A stretch of 64,000 nucleotides of DNA from Paraglaciecola mesophila KMM 241 (GTDB lineage Bacteria > Pseudomonadota > Gammaproteobacteria > Enterobacterales > Alteromonadaceae): the NCBI RefSeq assembly GCF_000315015.1, contig NZ_BAEP01000056.1, positions 35,937-99,936 on the forward strand, given 5' to 3'. The position numbers were made by a program, and so were the translations under genes. Positions within the stretch are counted from its first letter, which is position 1. The number at the start of each line of letters is the position of its first letter. This document shows, in pieces, positions 37,353-48,559 of the stretch. The notes under the pieces were generated by a model. The model saw nothing but the letters and a program-made list of their open reading frames with translations. It had not been told where the DNA came from and did no database searches.

Positions 37353-39002
37353 CTACTTCACGCTCTCAAATATACGCGCCACCAGATTTTGTGCTTCTTT
37401 GATCAAAAGCTGTAAATGTTTTTCACCATTAAAGCTTTCTGCATAAATTTTATAAATTTCCTCAGTGCCTGAAGGTCGTGCAGCAAACCAACCGTTTTCA
37501 GTAGCCACTTTCACCCCGCCGATGGCGGCATTATTCCCTGATGCGTGGGTTTGAATAGACACTATTGTCTCACCTGCCAATTCAGTAGAGGTAATTGCGT
37601 TTTTGTCCGCTTTGCTTAACGCTTGTTTCTGAGCGTGAGTCGCAGCAACATCAATGCGCGTATATAAAGGTGCACCGAATTTTTTGGTGAAAGCGTGGTA
37701 ATGTTCACTTGGGTCTTTACCCGTAACAGCAAGGATTTCTGCCGCCAATAAGCACAAAATGATGCCGTCTTTGTCTGTTGCCCATGGTTTACCGTTACGG
37801 CGTAAAAAGATACCGCCGGCACTTTCTTCGCCAGCAAAACCAATTTCACTATTCAGCAGACCTTGAACAAACCACTTAAAGCCGACCGGCATTTCTGCCA
37901 CGGTGAGATTGGCATCATGAGCAACGCGGTCAATCATACTGCTTGAAACTAAGGTCTTACCAACTTTTAATCCTGTGGGCCAATCCGGCCGATGAGAATA
38001 TAGATACTCAATGGCAACAGCCAGATAATGATTGGGGTTCATCAAGCCATTGGTTTTAGTCACTATACCGTGTCGGTCGAAATCGGGATCGTTACCAAAC
38101 GCTAAATCAAAACGATCTTTAAGATCAATTAAGCCGGCCATGGCATAAGGTGAAGAGCAATCCATGCGTATCTTGCCGTCTTTATCTCTGCGCATAAAAC
38201 CAAATTGGTGATCGACTTTTCGATTTACCACCTCAATGCTCAAGTTGTATCGTTTGGCTATCTTATCCCAGTAATGTAAACCAGCGCCGCCCAGCGGATC
38301 TGTACCCAAGGTTAACCCTGCTTGGGCAATAGCTTTCATATCGATGACCTGATCTAACTGCTCGATGTAATTGTCAGAGAAATCGACTTCTTCAACTAGG
38401 CCGGTGTCAAAAGCAGCCTGATAAGATGTACGCTTAACATCGTGCAGATCGTTGTGGATGAGTTCATTAGCGCGGGCTTGAATTTGATTGGTCACATCAC
38501 TGTCAGCAGGGCCACCATGAGGTGGGTTATATTTGAATCCACCGTCTTCAGGAGGGTTATGGGAAGGTGTAATGACAACACCATCACTTAAACCGGACTC
38601 TTTGCCCTCATTGTAATCAAGAATTGCATGGCTAATCACAGGCGTTGGCGTGTAGCCTCGGTCTTGTTGAACTACCAGTTTGACTCCATTTGCTGCGAGT
38701 ACTTCTATTGCCGTAGTAAAAGCAGCTTCAGAAAGTGCATGTGTGTCCATGCCCACATACATAGGGCCCGTAATACTATTGGCTTGTCGGTATTCTGCTA
38801 ATGCCTGACTAATCGCTGCAATGTGGGTATCAGTGAAGGTGTTTTTAAAAGCACTTCCGCGGTGCCCTGATGTACCAAAAGTAACACCTTGACTGACGTC
38901 ACTTTTATCAGGTTTATTGCTGTAATAGGCACTAATTAAATGCGCAACGTTAACAAGTTGCGCTTGTGACGCTGGTTTACCTGCTTCTGAGTGAATAGCC
39001 AT
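37353..39002 (-). CDS. pgm: Phosphoglucomutase (alpha-D-glucose phosphate-specific)
   Basis: A 549-residue phosphohexomutase interconverting glucose-1-phosphate and glucose-6-phosphate. The active-site phosphoserine is Ser147 in VVITPSHNPPEDGGFKYN; the metal loop FGNDPDFDRHG, the sugar-binding FAGEESAGG and the C-terminal phosphate-binding RPSGTE are complete. Length and order match E. coli Pgm (546). It lies 13 bases downstream of seqA, as in E. coli, so the two are an operon. The terminator palindrome follows. Confidence 0.96.
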   Translation of the reverse strand: MAIHSEAGKPASQAQLVNVAHLISAYYSNKPDKSDVSQGVTFGTSGHRGSAFKNTFTDTHIAAISQALAEYRQANSITGPMYVGMDTHALSEAAFTTAIEVLAANGVKLVVQQDRGYTPTPVISHAILDYNEGKESGLSDGVVITPSHNPPEDGGFKYNPPHGGPADSDVTNQIQARANELIHNDLHDVKRTSYQAAFDTGLVEEVDFSDNYIEQLDQVIDMKAIAQAGLTLGTDPLGGAGLHYWDKIAKRYNLSIEVVNRKVDHQFGFMRRDKDGKIRMDCSSPYAMAGLIDLKDRFDLAFGNDPDFDRHGIVTKTNGLMNPNHYLAVAIEYLYSHRPDWPTGLKVGKTLVSSSMIDRVAHDANLTVAEMPVGFKWFVQGLLNSEIGFAGEESAGGIFLRRNGKPWATDKDGIILCLLAAEILAVTGKDPSEHYHAFTKKFGAPLYTRIDVAATHAQKQALSKADKNAITSTELAGETIVSIQTHASGNNAAIGGVKVATENGWFAARPSGTEEIYKIYAESFNGEKHLQLLIKEAQNLVARIFESVK

Positions 39003-39015
39003 GTAGATCCTTTAG

Positions 39016-39540
39016 TTAGTCTTCATATAATTCCGGGGCAAATAATGCGGCAAGACGTTGTCCATCGTTCGCGTTGTAGCCTAAAACTTCTGCTACTTCC
39101 TTAATTAATGACGCTTTCTTAGCCGTATTATTGTTGGTCATAACCCAAAACGTAGATTCACCGATCTGTTTTGGGTTTGTCACACTACTGGCTTGCAACA
39201 ACGTCTCTTTGTCTTTAGCAAAGTACACGCGATTTCTGCCACTGAGTGTGAGTACTTCATCGAACTGAGCACCGTGCATGCTCTCAAGTACCGATAAAAT
39301 CTTTAAGAATCGCTCAACCATTTTGGGGTATTCACTTAATTCGTCAGTAGTTATCTGACTAAAAACATCACCTGCTGGTTTTTTGGTTGTTGGGCTTTGT
39401 TTAGCAGCGACAACGGTTTTCACTACTGTATTTTCTGGCATAACCAAACGACGTAGAATATCTGAGGCCGTCTCACCAATGTGTTGTGTCTGCGACGCTA
39501 TATATGCGTACAAGTCATCTTCTATTTCTATGTTCTTCAT
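39016..39540 (-). CDS. seqA: Replication-initiation regulator SeqA
   Basis: A 174-residue SeqA, which binds hemimethylated GATC sites and sequesters the replication origin. The N-terminal oligomerisation part begins MKNIEIEDDLYAYIASQTQHIGETASDILRRL; the C-terminal DNA-binding domain includes LSGRNRVYFAKDKETLL and FWVMTNNNTAKKASLI. A linker of about 40 residues (Lys/Thr/Pro-rich) separates them. The length and the seqA-pgm gene order are as in E. coli. Presence implies Dam methylation in this organism. Confidence 0.93.
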   Translation of the reverse strand: MKNIEIEDDLYAYIASQTQHIGETASDILRRLVMPENTVVKTVVAAKQSPTTKKPAGDVFSQITTDELSEYPKMVERFLKILSVLESMHGAQFDEVLTLSGRNRVYFAKDKETLLQASSVTNPKQIGESTFWVMTNNNTAKKASLIKEVAEVLGYNANDGQRLAALFAPELYED

Positions 39541-39703
39541 TTAATGTCACTACTGTCTATGTTCTGTTCATTATTATACTGATCGCTTACACCTTCGCAC
39601 GGTTTAATTTATATAAACGAATATATAATCGCTTTGTGCACTTCTCATAAGCTTTTGTTTTTTATTGCTTTAATGTTACTAAGCAATATATGCTCACGAC
39701 CTA

Positions 39704-40774
39704 TTATGTGTTTAATCGCATGTGAACAGTTACCTCTTCACGATCATGATAAAGGTGTTTAACTTTCAGATCATACGGCCCTGCGCGATGTTGATCAATA
39801 CACTGATCGATGATTTCCAGCGCTTCTTTAACGGATTCATAACGTTTTTTCATCGGCAATTTGAGGTTAAACACGGTTTCTTGGCAACGCTTGGTGGCAA
39901 TCCAAGTGGCCATCAGTTTCGCCACGCGCTGAGGTTGCTCAATCATGTCACACACCAACCAATACACATTGTTTTTTCGTGGCTGAAACTTGAAACCGTC
40001 TTCTGGGCAATAGCGTACCTGACCTGTGGCCATTAGTGCTTCGTCCATCGCGCCGTTATCCACTGCCTCAACGAACATGCCGCGTTTCACCAGTTGGTAA
40101 GTCCAGCCGCCCGGACACGCACCTAAGTCAACGGCATGTAAACCGCCAGATAAACGTTTTGCATGTTCTTTTTTGGGAATAAATAATTGAAATGCTTCGT
40201 CCAGTTTCAATGTGGAGCGACTCGGCGCCTCGTTGGGAAACTTCAAGCGTAAAATGCCTAACGGATAAGGCGAGTTATTAGTAGGGTAAGAATAACCCAC
40301 AATAGCGGTGGTGCTATCTTCAAAATACACATGACAGACAGGTAAATTACTGCGCTCCAGCGGCGTTAAAATCCGTTTTCCCCTGAGCGCTTGGCGCAGT
40401 GGTACACTTATTTTCCGGCAAAATTTTGAAATCTCACGGCCATCTGTGCTGTCTGCATGTTCAACGCGTAATTCACCACATTCAGGAAATTCGATACAAC
40501 CATTTAGGATTGGGCCGATCCTATCGCTGGTATCGAGTTGCTCACATCGTTCGCTAAAAGCAAAGAGCTGACGGGCGAATATCAATGTCGTTAAAGGTAA
40601 CGTTTTGGCTAATCTGTCTGCATCTTCTGCTTGATAGCAATGGAACAATACCAAGCCACTATTAGTTTTTAGCTCTGGATAGCCGTACACATTAAGCTCA
40701 GCAAATTTTTCAATCACTTCATTGGCTAAGTCTTTTTCAAAGCCAGTACGACAATATAATGCTAATCCTGCCAT
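39704..40774 (-). CDS. rlmM: 23S rRNA (cytidine-2498) 2'-O-methyltransferase RlmM
   Basis: A 356-residue SAM-dependent ribose methyltransferase acting on C2498 of 23S rRNA. An N-terminal THUMP-like region (about 1-90) is followed by the RrmJ-type catalytic domain with AVDLGACPGGWTYQLVKRGM and the conserved MIEQPQRVAKLMATWI and NLKLPMKKRY blocks that hold the K-D-K-E tetrad. The C terminus ends in KHLYHDREEVTVH. Matches E. coli RlmM (366). The stop of the DUF423 gene is 3 bases upstream, so the two are likely in one transcript. Confidence 0.93.
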   Translation of the reverse strand: MAGLALYCRTGFEKDLANEVIEKFAELNVYGYPELKTNSGLVLFHCYQAEDADRLAKTLPLTTLIFARQLFAFSERCEQLDTSDRIGPILNGCIEFPECGELRVEHADSTDGREISKFCRKISVPLRQALRGKRILTPLERSNLPVCHVYFEDSTTAIVGYSYPTNNSPYPLGILRLKFPNEAPSRSTLKLDEAFQLFIPKKEHAKRLSGGLHAVDLGACPGGWTYQLVKRGMFVEAVDNGAMDEALMATGQVRYCPEDGFKFQPRKNNVYWLVCDMIEQPQRVAKLMATWIATKRCQETVFNLKLPMKKRYESVKEALEIIDQCIDQHRAGPYDLKVKHLYHDREEVTVHMRLNT

Positions 40775-40777
40775 TAT

Positions 40778-41149
40778 CTATTTTAACCCTTTAACTGCTG
40801 CATAAATGAATAACGCCCACGCGATAATAAAGCATAGACCACCTAACGGTGTGACCGGTCCGAACCATTTAATCCCTGTGATGGCCAATAAATATAAACT
40901 ACCACTGAACAACACTATGCCTGCGCTCATAAAACCTGCTGACCACGTTAGCTGAGGACTCGGCATAAACTGTGCTGTAAGTACCAATAGAATTAGCCCT
41001 AGGCTATGGTACATCTGATATTGAACACCCGTTTGAAAGACCCCTATCAGGCTCTCAGATAGCTGATTTTTCAACCCGTGAGCGGCGAATGCCCCCAGTA
41101 TAACCGCAAGCATCGCACTCACGGTGCCTACGATGAGATAAATCTTCAT
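40778..41149 (-). CDS. DUF423 small membrane protein
   Basis: A 123-residue membrane protein of the DUF423 (YgdD) family with four predicted hydrophobic helices and the family blocks LGAFAAHGLKNQL and TPLGGLCFIIAW. Function unknown. It is directly followed by rlmM (3-base gap), matching the E. coli association ygdD-rlmM, so the two are probably one operon with no stated functional link. Confidence 0.88.
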   Translation of the reverse strand: MKIYLIVGTVSAMLAVILGAFAAHGLKNQLSESLIGVFQTGVQYQMYHSLGLILLVLTAQFMPSPQLTWSAGFMSAGIVLFSGSLYLLAITGIKWFGPVTPLGGLCFIIAWALFIYAAVKGLK

Positions 41150-41249
41150 TTTATGTTCCTTACATTGGCGTCGAGGTCATATAGCACCGGTTCGTGTAAA
41201 TTTCTCCGATGATAACCCATTATGTTTCTTATTGACTTTATCCGAGATC

Positions 41250-41876
41250 TCATTCACTGCTTACAAGCTGGCGAATAAATTCAACGCCAGCGTCGACGCC
41301 AGCAATAATATGCGCCTCTTCGGTATAACCCGAACGTTTGCGTGGTTTCAAACTGTGATCGCCATCAGGCAAAAAATACGTCCGAATGGCGCTAGGCAAA
41401 TCATAGGTTGCCACTTCTTCTTCGGTGCCAAATGTATCGCGACTTCCCTGTACCACCAACAGTGGCTTGTTTAATATTGTTAAGTGCTCTGTTCTTAGTT
41501 TGTCCACCTTACCTGGCGGATGAAATGGGTAACCAAAACATACCCCTCCCACAGCATCTGATTCATCTAACAACATGCTCGCCACACGTCCTCCCATTGA
41601 CTTGCCACCAATAAAAAGAGGTAGGCTAGCGTCTAATTCGGCAATAATGAGGCTAAAGTAAGCCTGAAGCTTAGGGATTCTATCTGGTGGCTGTCTGCGG
41701 TTTAACGCACCTGCTTTTTGCATATACTCGAAATCGAATCGAGTTACCGTGATGCCTCGCTGGGCGAAAAATTCAGCAACTCGCACCATAAACTCACTGT
41801 GCATACCCGCCCCCGCACCATGAGCAAGGATTAAATGCGCAATCGGATCTTGTGCTTTATTGGTTAAAATCATCAT
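41250..41876 (-). CDS. Alpha/beta hydrolase (KANL3/Tex30-like)
   Basis: A 208-residue alpha/beta hydrolase of the KANL3/Tex30 type. The oxyanion segment HGAGAGMHSEFM (19-30) and the nucleophile elbow GGKSMGGR (Ser93), Asp147 in QGSRDTFG and His174 in DGDHSLKPRKRSG make a full catalytic triad. The substrate is not known. The start overlaps the end of gcvA by 20 bases (41857-41876), so the two genes are translationally coupled, though no functional link follows. Confidence 0.85.
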   Translation of the reverse strand: MMILTNKAQDPIAHLILAHGAGAGMHSEFMVRVAEFFAQRGITVTRFDFEYMQKAGALNRRQPPDRIPKLQAYFSLIIAELDASLPLFIGGKSMGGRVASMLLDESDAVGGVCFGYPFHPPGKVDKLRTEHLTILNKPLLVVQGSRDTFGTEEEVATYDLPSAIRTYFLPDGDHSLKPRKRSGYTEEAHIIAGVDAGVEFIRQLVSSE

Positions 41877-42768
41877 CTTCCTGTTCGTCTTCTACTTGGC
41901 TTTGCAGCCACTGTAAGAATGCGACTATCTTGCCAAGCTCAGCTTGAGACTGATGGCATACCGCATAATACGCATTGGTGGCGATGAGTCTTTCATCAAA
42001 AGGACAAACTAATCGACCAGATTCAATCTCAGGCCGTGCTAAAACACTATGCCCTAATGCAATACCTTGCCCCAATGCAGCGGCTTGCAGCACTAACATA
42101 GAGTGACTGAATATGGCCCCTTGGTTTACATTAATACCTGGGATGCGAAAGTGCTTGATCCAGTTTTTCCACGCTTCTCTTGATGAGTCATGTAGCAATA
42201 GGTGATGTTTCAAATCTTCTAATTTTTCAAGCGGTTTTTGGCCTTGGAACAACAGCGGTGAACACACAGGGGTTAAATACTCAGTGTGCAGTTTCTGGGC
42301 GTATACATTCGGCCATTTGCCGCGACCGTAGTAAATGGCGACATCCACATCGTCTGTTAAAAAACCCTCATCAAAATCTACCGCTTTGATCCTAATATCT
42401 ATATCAGGGTTGGATTGACTAAATTGATTAAGACGAGGAACAAGCCACTGAATAGCGAAACTTGGAGGCAGAGCGACCGTGATCGCGCCTTTTTCACCTC
42501 GGGCGAGTAGCCGCTGGGTCGCTTCTTGTAGCGCCTGAAAAATATCTTTGAGATCTAAGTAATAGCTCTGACCTTCCTCTGTGAGTAACAAAGAGCGGTT
42601 TTTACGCATAAAGAGTTTCATCGATAGAAACTCTTCAAGGGATTTAATCTGATGACTGACCGCCGCTTGTGTAACAAAGAGTTCATCAGCAGCGCGGGTA
42701 AAGCTCAAATGACGCGCTGCAGCTTCGAAGGCTTTTAGGGCGTTAAGTGGGGGCAATCTGCGGTTCAT
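41857..42768 (-). CDS. gcvA: LysR-family regulator GcvA
   Basis: A 303-residue LysR-type regulator matching E. coli GcvA, the glycine-cleavage-system activator. The N-terminal HTH (about 15-45; FTRAADELFVTQAAVSHQIKSLE) and the first block MNRRLPPLNALKAFEAAARHLSF are almost identical to the family. The effector domain carries the shared VDVAIYYGRGKWP and FSHSMLVLQAAALGQGIALG blocks; the tail is acidic (VEDEQEDDDF). No gcv genes are near. It is upstream of the hydrolase gene. Confidence 0.9.
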   Translation of the reverse strand: MNRRLPPLNALKAFEAAARHLSFTRAADELFVTQAAVSHQIKSLEEFLSMKLFMRKNRSLLLTEEGQSYYLDLKDIFQALQEATQRLLARGEKGAITVALPPSFAIQWLVPRLNQFSQSNPDIDIRIKAVDFDEGFLTDDVDVAIYYGRGKWPNVYAQKLHTEYLTPVCSPLLFQGQKPLEKLEDLKHHLLLHDSSREAWKNWIKHFRIPGINVNQGAIFSHSMLVLQAAALGQGIALGHSVLARPEIESGRLVCPFDERLIATNAYYAVCHQSQAELGKIVAFLQWLQSQVEDEQEDDDFNQ

Positions 42769-42984
42769 AACATCAACAAGAATAAGATTTGCGCAAAGTT
42801 TACCATCATTAGTTTTTCTAATCCATCGCCATACTTATTGTCGTTTTTATAAACAACCTAAATTGTATATTATTCGAACCGTCAAAGATAAAAGCCCTTT
42901 CAAAACAAGGGTTAACATAATGCGTATTTATTTAACAATTAGGTAAATATGTTTACATTAAACATTAATATACTTTAGGTGATA

Positions 42985-43272
42985 ATGATGAAAAATCGTA
43001 AAAATATAATTTTAAGCAGTTTATTTGCATTAGTATTCAGTCAGCAATCTTTCGCTCAAGAATTTGATCTAACGTCTATGTACGTAACAGAGCAAATCGA
43101 AGCTAACTTACAATCCATGTTAGCTGATATGAGTAACGACGACAGTTCACCAGCATTACAGGTTATCCTTGCTGGCCTTGAAAAAAGTCTCAGCAATAGC
43201 CAACAAGACGTTGTTCTTACAAATGACAAACGTGGCGGAAATGCCCCTCAAGCAGCTACATTGTCCGAATAG
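42985..43272 (+). CDS. Small exported protein, unknown function
   Basis: About 95 residues with a clear Sec signal peptide (KNRKNIILSSLFALVFSQQ SFA, cut before QEFDL). The mature part is polar, has no cysteines and shows a helix-forming acidic segment followed by a flexible, Ser/Asn/Gln-rich tail. No recognised family. An AGGTGA site is near the ATGs at 42985 and 42988; I chose the first. It is divergent from gcvA and convergent with kdsA; the gap before it (42769-42978) is A/T-rich with no other feature. Confidence 0.6.
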   Translation: MMKNRKNIILSSLFALVFSQQSFAQEFDLTSMYVTEQIEANLQSMLADMSNDDSSPALQVILAGLEKSLSNSQQDVVLTNDKRGGNAPQAATLSE

Positions 43273-43320
43273 TAAAGCGTTATCCATTTAAAGCATTAAC
43301 GCATTTTTATCTAGACGTTC

Positions 43321-43347
43321 TGGGCATACAGGTTACTCTGTGTGCCC
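43321..43347. terminator. Hairpin between the small exported protein and kdsA
   Basis: Eleven-base stem, TGGGCATACAG and CTGTGTGCCCA with one G-T wobble and a 5-base loop. It separates two convergent genes. T-runs are weak, so termination efficiency is uncertain. Confidence 0.6.
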
Positions 43348-43412
43348 AAAACCTCTCAGCTATCTTGTATTGTGTCAGTCTTATGTTGTGTAAGTAAAAC
43401 GTTATGCAGGTC

Positions 43413-44696
<1,284 letters not shown>

Positions 44697-46130
44697 ATGA
44701 CTAAAAAACTTTTTATTAAAACTTGGGGCTGTCAGATGAACGAGTATGACTCGCAGAAGATGGCTGATTTATTGGATTCGACCCATGGATATCAAGTTGC
44801 TGACACCGCGGAAGAAGCCGACATCATTCTACTCAATACGTGTTCTATCCGCGAAAAAGCCCAAGAGAAAGTGTTTCATCAATTGGGGCGCTGGAAAAAC
44901 CTCAAACAAGATAAGCCTGAATTAATTATTGGTGTTGGTGGCTGCGTGGCATCGCAAGAAGGCCAGGTGATTCGTCAGCGCGCGCCATTTGTAGATTTAG
45001 TCTTTGGACCGCAAACGCTGCACCGTTTGCCAGAAATGATTAATCAGATCAAAGGCGGTAGTTCCTCCGTTATTGATATTAGCTTCCCTGAAATAGAAAA
45101 GTTTGATCGCTTACCAGAACCAAAAGCGGAAGGCCCAACTGCGTTTGTTTCAATTATGGAAGGTTGCTCAAAATACTGTACTTTCTGCGTGGTACCTTAT
45201 ACCCGCGGTGAAGAAGTCAGTCGTCCAGTTGATGACGTACTGCTTGAAGTCGCTCAGCTAGCTGAACAAGGTGTACGTGAAGTCAATTTGTTAGGTCAAA
45301 ACGTGAATGCGTTTCGTGGCCCACATCATGATGGCGCGATTTGTACTTTTGCTGAGTTACTAGAAATGGTTGCCTCTATCGATGGTATTGACCGTATTCG
45401 TTACACTACATCACATCCCGTTGAGTTCACTGACGATATCATTGATGCTTACGCGACTATCCCTGAATTAGTTGATCATTTACACCTACCCGTACAGTCA
45501 GGCTCAGATCGCGTCTTGAATTTAATGAAGCGAGGCCATACTGCAATAGAATACAAGTCGAAGATTCGTAAGCTTAGGAAGATTCGTCCTAACTTAAGTA
45601 TGTCTTCAGACTTCATCATCGGTTTTCCAGGTGAAACTGACGCTGATTTTGAAGCGACAATGGATTTGATCCAAGCCATGGATTTCGATTTGAGCTTTAG
45701 CTTTATTTACAGTGCACGTCCGGGTACGCCGGCAGCGGATTTACCCGACGATGTGTCCGAAACAACGAAAAAAGAGCGTTTACATTTGTTGCAAAATCGA
45801 ATCACCCAGCAAGCGTTGCGTATTGCCCGGAATATGATCGACAGCGAACAACGAGTATTAGTAGAAGGCCCGTCTAAAAAGAACCCGATGGAGCTTTCTG
45901 GACGTACTGAAAATAACCGAGTGGTTAACTTTGAAGGCACACCGGATATGATTGGCGGTTTTGTAGATGTAAAAATCACAGATGTGTTTGCCAACTCATT
46001 ACGCGGAGATGTGCTACGCAAAGAAGCCGATATGAATTTACGCATCAATGTGGCACCTCAGGCCATATTGGCCAAGCAAACGAATAAAACCGATGCCTTA
46101 GGCGTCGCGCAGTTTGTACCAGCACATTGA
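44697..46130 (+). CDS. miaB: tRNA methylthiotransferase MiaB
   Basis: A 477-residue radical-SAM enzyme that adds the 2-methylthio group to N6-isopentenyladenosine-37 of tRNAs. The N-terminal cluster cysteines are Cys12 ([10 protein letters not shown]), Cys49 (NTCSIREKA) and Cys83 (GGCVASQ); the radical-SAM cluster is Cys157, Cys161 and Cys164 in [23 protein letters not shown] domain (about 380-445) and a short Alteromonas-type tail follow. It heads the miaB-ybeZ-ybeY-corC-lnt operon (28 bases to ybeZ). Confidence 0.97.
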   Translation: MTKKLFIKTWGCQMNEYDSQKMADLLDSTHGYQVADTAEEADIILLNTCSIREKAQEKVFHQLGRWKNLKQDKPELIIGVGGCVASQEGQVIRQRAPFVDLVFGPQTLHRLPEMINQIKGGSSSVIDISFPEIEKFDRLPEPKAEGPTAFVSIMEGCSKYCTFCVVPYTRGEEVSRPVDDVLLEVAQLAEQGVREVNLLGQNVNAFRGPHHDGAICTFAELLEMVASIDGIDRIRYTTSHPVEFTDDIIDAYATIPELVDHLHLPVQSGSDRVLNLMKRGHTAIEYKSKIRKLRKIRPNLSMSSDFIIGFPGETDADFEATMDLIQAMDFDLSFSFIYSARPGTPAADLPDDVSETTKKERLHLLQNRITQQALRIARNMIDSEQRVLVEGPSKKNPMELSGRTENNRVVNFEGTPDMIGGFVDVKITDVFANSLRGDVLRKEADMNLRINVAPQAILAKQTNKTDALGVAQFVPAH

Positions 46131-46158
46131 TAAACATTAAATAACCGAGAGATACCGA

Positions 46159-47196
46159 TTGAGCAAACTTACCAGTAATGAAATTGTGTTAGAGCCATCT
46201 GACTTAAAACGTTTGGCCAGTTTATGTGGACCGTTTGATGACAATATCAAACAAATTGAGCGCCGCCTTGGGGTAGAAATTACCTATCGCAGCAATGAAT
46301 TTAAAGTGACAGGCCAACCACTGCAATCAAGTGGTGCGGCCCAGTTACTTAAGTTGTTGTATATTGAAACCCAACCAGTGCGCGGCGAAATCCCTGATTT
46401 AGAATCTGATCAGGTTCATCTTGCGATCCAAGAGGCTAAATGTCTTGAGCGCGCTGAAGCAGGCCATTACGGTAAAGAAGTGCATATCAAAACCAAACGG
46501 GGTGTCGTAAAACCGCGCAACCCAAATCAGTCAAAATATGTATCGGATATCTTAACCCACGATATCAGCTTTGGTATTGGGCCAGCTGGTACCGGTAAAA
46601 CCTATCTTGCGGTTGCCGCAGCGGTCGATGCTTTAGAGCGTCAAGAGATCCGCCGTATTCTGCTCACTCGTCCTGCAGTAGAAGCTGGCGAGAAGTTAGG
46701 CTTTTTACCTGGTGATTTATCCCAAAAAGTCGACCCTTATCTGCGCCCTCTTTATGATGCATTGTTCGAAATGCTTGGTTTTGAAAAAGTCGAAAAATTG
46801 ATTGAACGCAATGTTATTGAGGTAGCCCCATTAGCTTATATGCGCGGGCGCACACTTAATGATGCTTTTATTATTCTCGATGAAAGCCAAAACACAACAG
46901 TAGAACAAATGAAGATGTTTTTGACGCGTATCGGTTTTAATTCCAAAGCGGTGATCACAGGGGACATTACCCAAGTTGATTTACCACGAGGAACGCGATC
47001 GGGTCTTCGTCACGCCATTGAAGTATTAAAGGATGTTAACGATATTTCATTTAACTTCTTTAACGCCAACGACGTGGTGCGCCATCCTGTGGTTGCTCGA
47101 ATCGTTATGGCCTACGAAGACTACGAAACCCAGCAAGAACGTATCCGTATTCAAAAGAAAGCTGAACATACTCAGCAACAAAGCGACAACTTATGA
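46159..47196 (+). CDS. ybeZ: PhoH-like ATPase YbeZ
   Basis: A 345-residue PhoH-family P-loop ATPase, linked to the YbeY RNase in ribosome quality control. Walker A is GPAGTGKT (141-148); Walker B-like FIILDESQN follows about 90 residues later; the C-terminal tail is basic and Gln-rich. The start is TTG at 46159 with GAGAGA 6 bases upstream. Its stop overlaps the ybeY start (ATGA), so translation is coupled, matching the known miaB-ybeZ-ybeY order. Confidence 0.95.
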   Translation: MSKLTSNEIVLEPSDLKRLASLCGPFDDNIKQIERRLGVEITYRSNEFKVTGQPLQSSGAAQLLKLLYIETQPVRGEIPDLESDQVHLAIQEAKCLERAEAGHYGKEVHIKTKRGVVKPRNPNQSKYVSDILTHDISFGIGPAGTGKTYLAVAAAVDALERQEIRRILLTRPAVEAGEKLGFLPGDLSQKVDPYLRPLYDALFEMLGFEKVEKLIERNVIEVAPLAYMRGRTLNDAFIILDESQNTTVEQMKMFLTRIGFNSKAVITGDITQVDLPRGTRSGLRHAIEVLKDVNDISFNFFNANDVVRHPVVARIVMAYEDYETQQERIRIQKKAEHTQQQSDNL

Positions 47197-47651
47197 GTGC
47201 AATTGTTGATCTGCAAGTTGCTAGTGATGCCGCCAATTTACCCAGCGCTGATGATTTTCAGCGTTGGTTAGACGCGGTCCTTGCACATCAGCAGCTGCCA
47301 GAGCATGAACTTACCGTACGGATTGTGGATTCACAAGAAAGCCAAGAGCTGAATCATACCTACAGAGGAAAAGACAAACCGACTAATGTGTTGTCTTTTC
47401 CTTTTGAAGCCCCACCGGGTTTAAGCTTGAACTTATTGGGTGATTTGGTCGTTTGCGCCGACGTTGTAGCCCACGAAGCCCAAGAACAACATAAAAAATT
47501 ACACCATCATTGGGCACATATGATCGTTCACGGAGCCTTGCATTTACTTGGCTTTGACCACATTAACGATGACGAAGCACATGAGATGGAAGCGTTAGAG
47601 GTTGATATACTTAAACAGTTTTCGATTGACGACCCTTACCAAGATCAATGA
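47193..47651 (+). CDS. ybeY: Endoribonuclease YbeY
   Basis: A 152-residue zinc-dependent RNase required for 16S rRNA 3' processing and ribosome quality control. The metal motif [11 protein letters not shown] gives His113, His117 and His123; [16 protein letters not shown] is the other hallmark. The length matches E. coli YbeY (155). The start overlaps the ybeZ stop, and corC follows after 33 bases. Confidence 0.96.
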   Translation: MSAIVDLQVASDAANLPSADDFQRWLDAVLAHQQLPEHELTVRIVDSQESQELNHTYRGKDKPTNVLSFPFEAPPGLSLNLLGDLVVCADVVAHEAQEQHKKLHHHWAHMIVHGALHLLGFDHINDDEAHEMEALEVDILKQFSIDDPYQDQ

Positions 47652-47684
47652 TGATAGCCACTCAAACCATAATTTAACGAGATC

Positions 47685-48545
47685 ATGAGCGAAGATAACC
47701 CCCCCTCTACTAGCGGTTCTGCCAACAAAGGTTGGTTGGATAAAATAGTCCAATCATTCACGGGAGAACCGAAAAGCAAAGACGAACTCTTCTCTGTCAT
47801 CACTGATGCAGAACAACGAGAAGTCATCAACCAAGAAACTCGCGAGATGATCGAAGGGGTCATGGAAGTCAGTGAGATGCGTGTTAGAGAAATCATGATC
47901 CCTCGCGCTCAAATGACCACCATTGACATTACCGAGACCGTAGATAAATTTTTACCGATCATGTTGGACTCAGCGCACTCTCGTTTTCCTGTCATCAGTG
48001 AAGATAAAGATCATATAGAAGGGATTATCCTCGCTAAAGATTTACTAAAGTACGCATTTCTTCCGGGCAAAGAGTTTGAGCTCAAGCAGGTGCTTCGCCC
48101 GGCGGTGATTGTGCCTGAAAGTAAACGGGTTGATGTACTGCTTAAAGAGTTCCAACAAAAGCGCTTTCATATGGCCATTGTGGTGGATGAATACGGCGGT
48201 GTTTCTGGCTTAGTGACTATCGAGGATATTCTCGAGCTGATCGTCGGTGAAATTGAAGATGAGCATGACGCTGAAGAAACCAATACCGATAATATACGTG
48301 CCTTAAATAAACATACTTATTCAGTCAAAGCGCTAACAGAATTAGAGGATTTCAACGAGTTCTTTAAAACTGATTTTGACGAAGAAGAAGCCGATACCAT
48401 AGGTGGGATTGTGCTAAAAGCGTTTGGACATATGCCCATGCGCGATGAGAAAGTCAGTATAAATGGTTTCGTTTTTACGGTTACTAACTCTGATGCCAGA
48501 CGCCTTATTCAATTAAAGGTTACCCTTCCCCACAGCGAAGATTAG
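47685..48545 (+). CDS. corC: CBS/CorC-domain protein CorC
   Basis: A 286-residue cytoplasmic protein with two CBS domains (about 70-190) and a C-terminal CorC/HlyC domain. CorC is linked to Mg2+/Co2+ efflux with CorA, and the gene is often called ybeX. The N-terminal acidic Ser/Pro segment and the [33 protein letters not shown] and [24 protein letters not shown] motifs are typical. It is the fourth gene of the miaB operon, 14 bases before lnt. Confidence 0.93.
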   Translation: MSEDNPPSTSGSANKGWLDKIVQSFTGEPKSKDELFSVITDAEQREVINQETREMIEGVMEVSEMRVREIMIPRAQMTTIDITETVDKFLPIMLDSAHSRFPVISEDKDHIEGIILAKDLLKYAFLPGKEFELKQVLRPAVIVPESKRVDVLLKEFQQKRFHMAIVVDEYGGVSGLVTIEDILELIVGEIEDEHDAEETNTDNIRALNKHTYSVKALTELEDFNEFFKTDFDEEEADTIGGIVLKAFGHMPMRDEKVSINGFVFTVTNSDARRLIQLKVTLPHSED

Positions 48546-48559
48546 GTGCCATAACGCAC

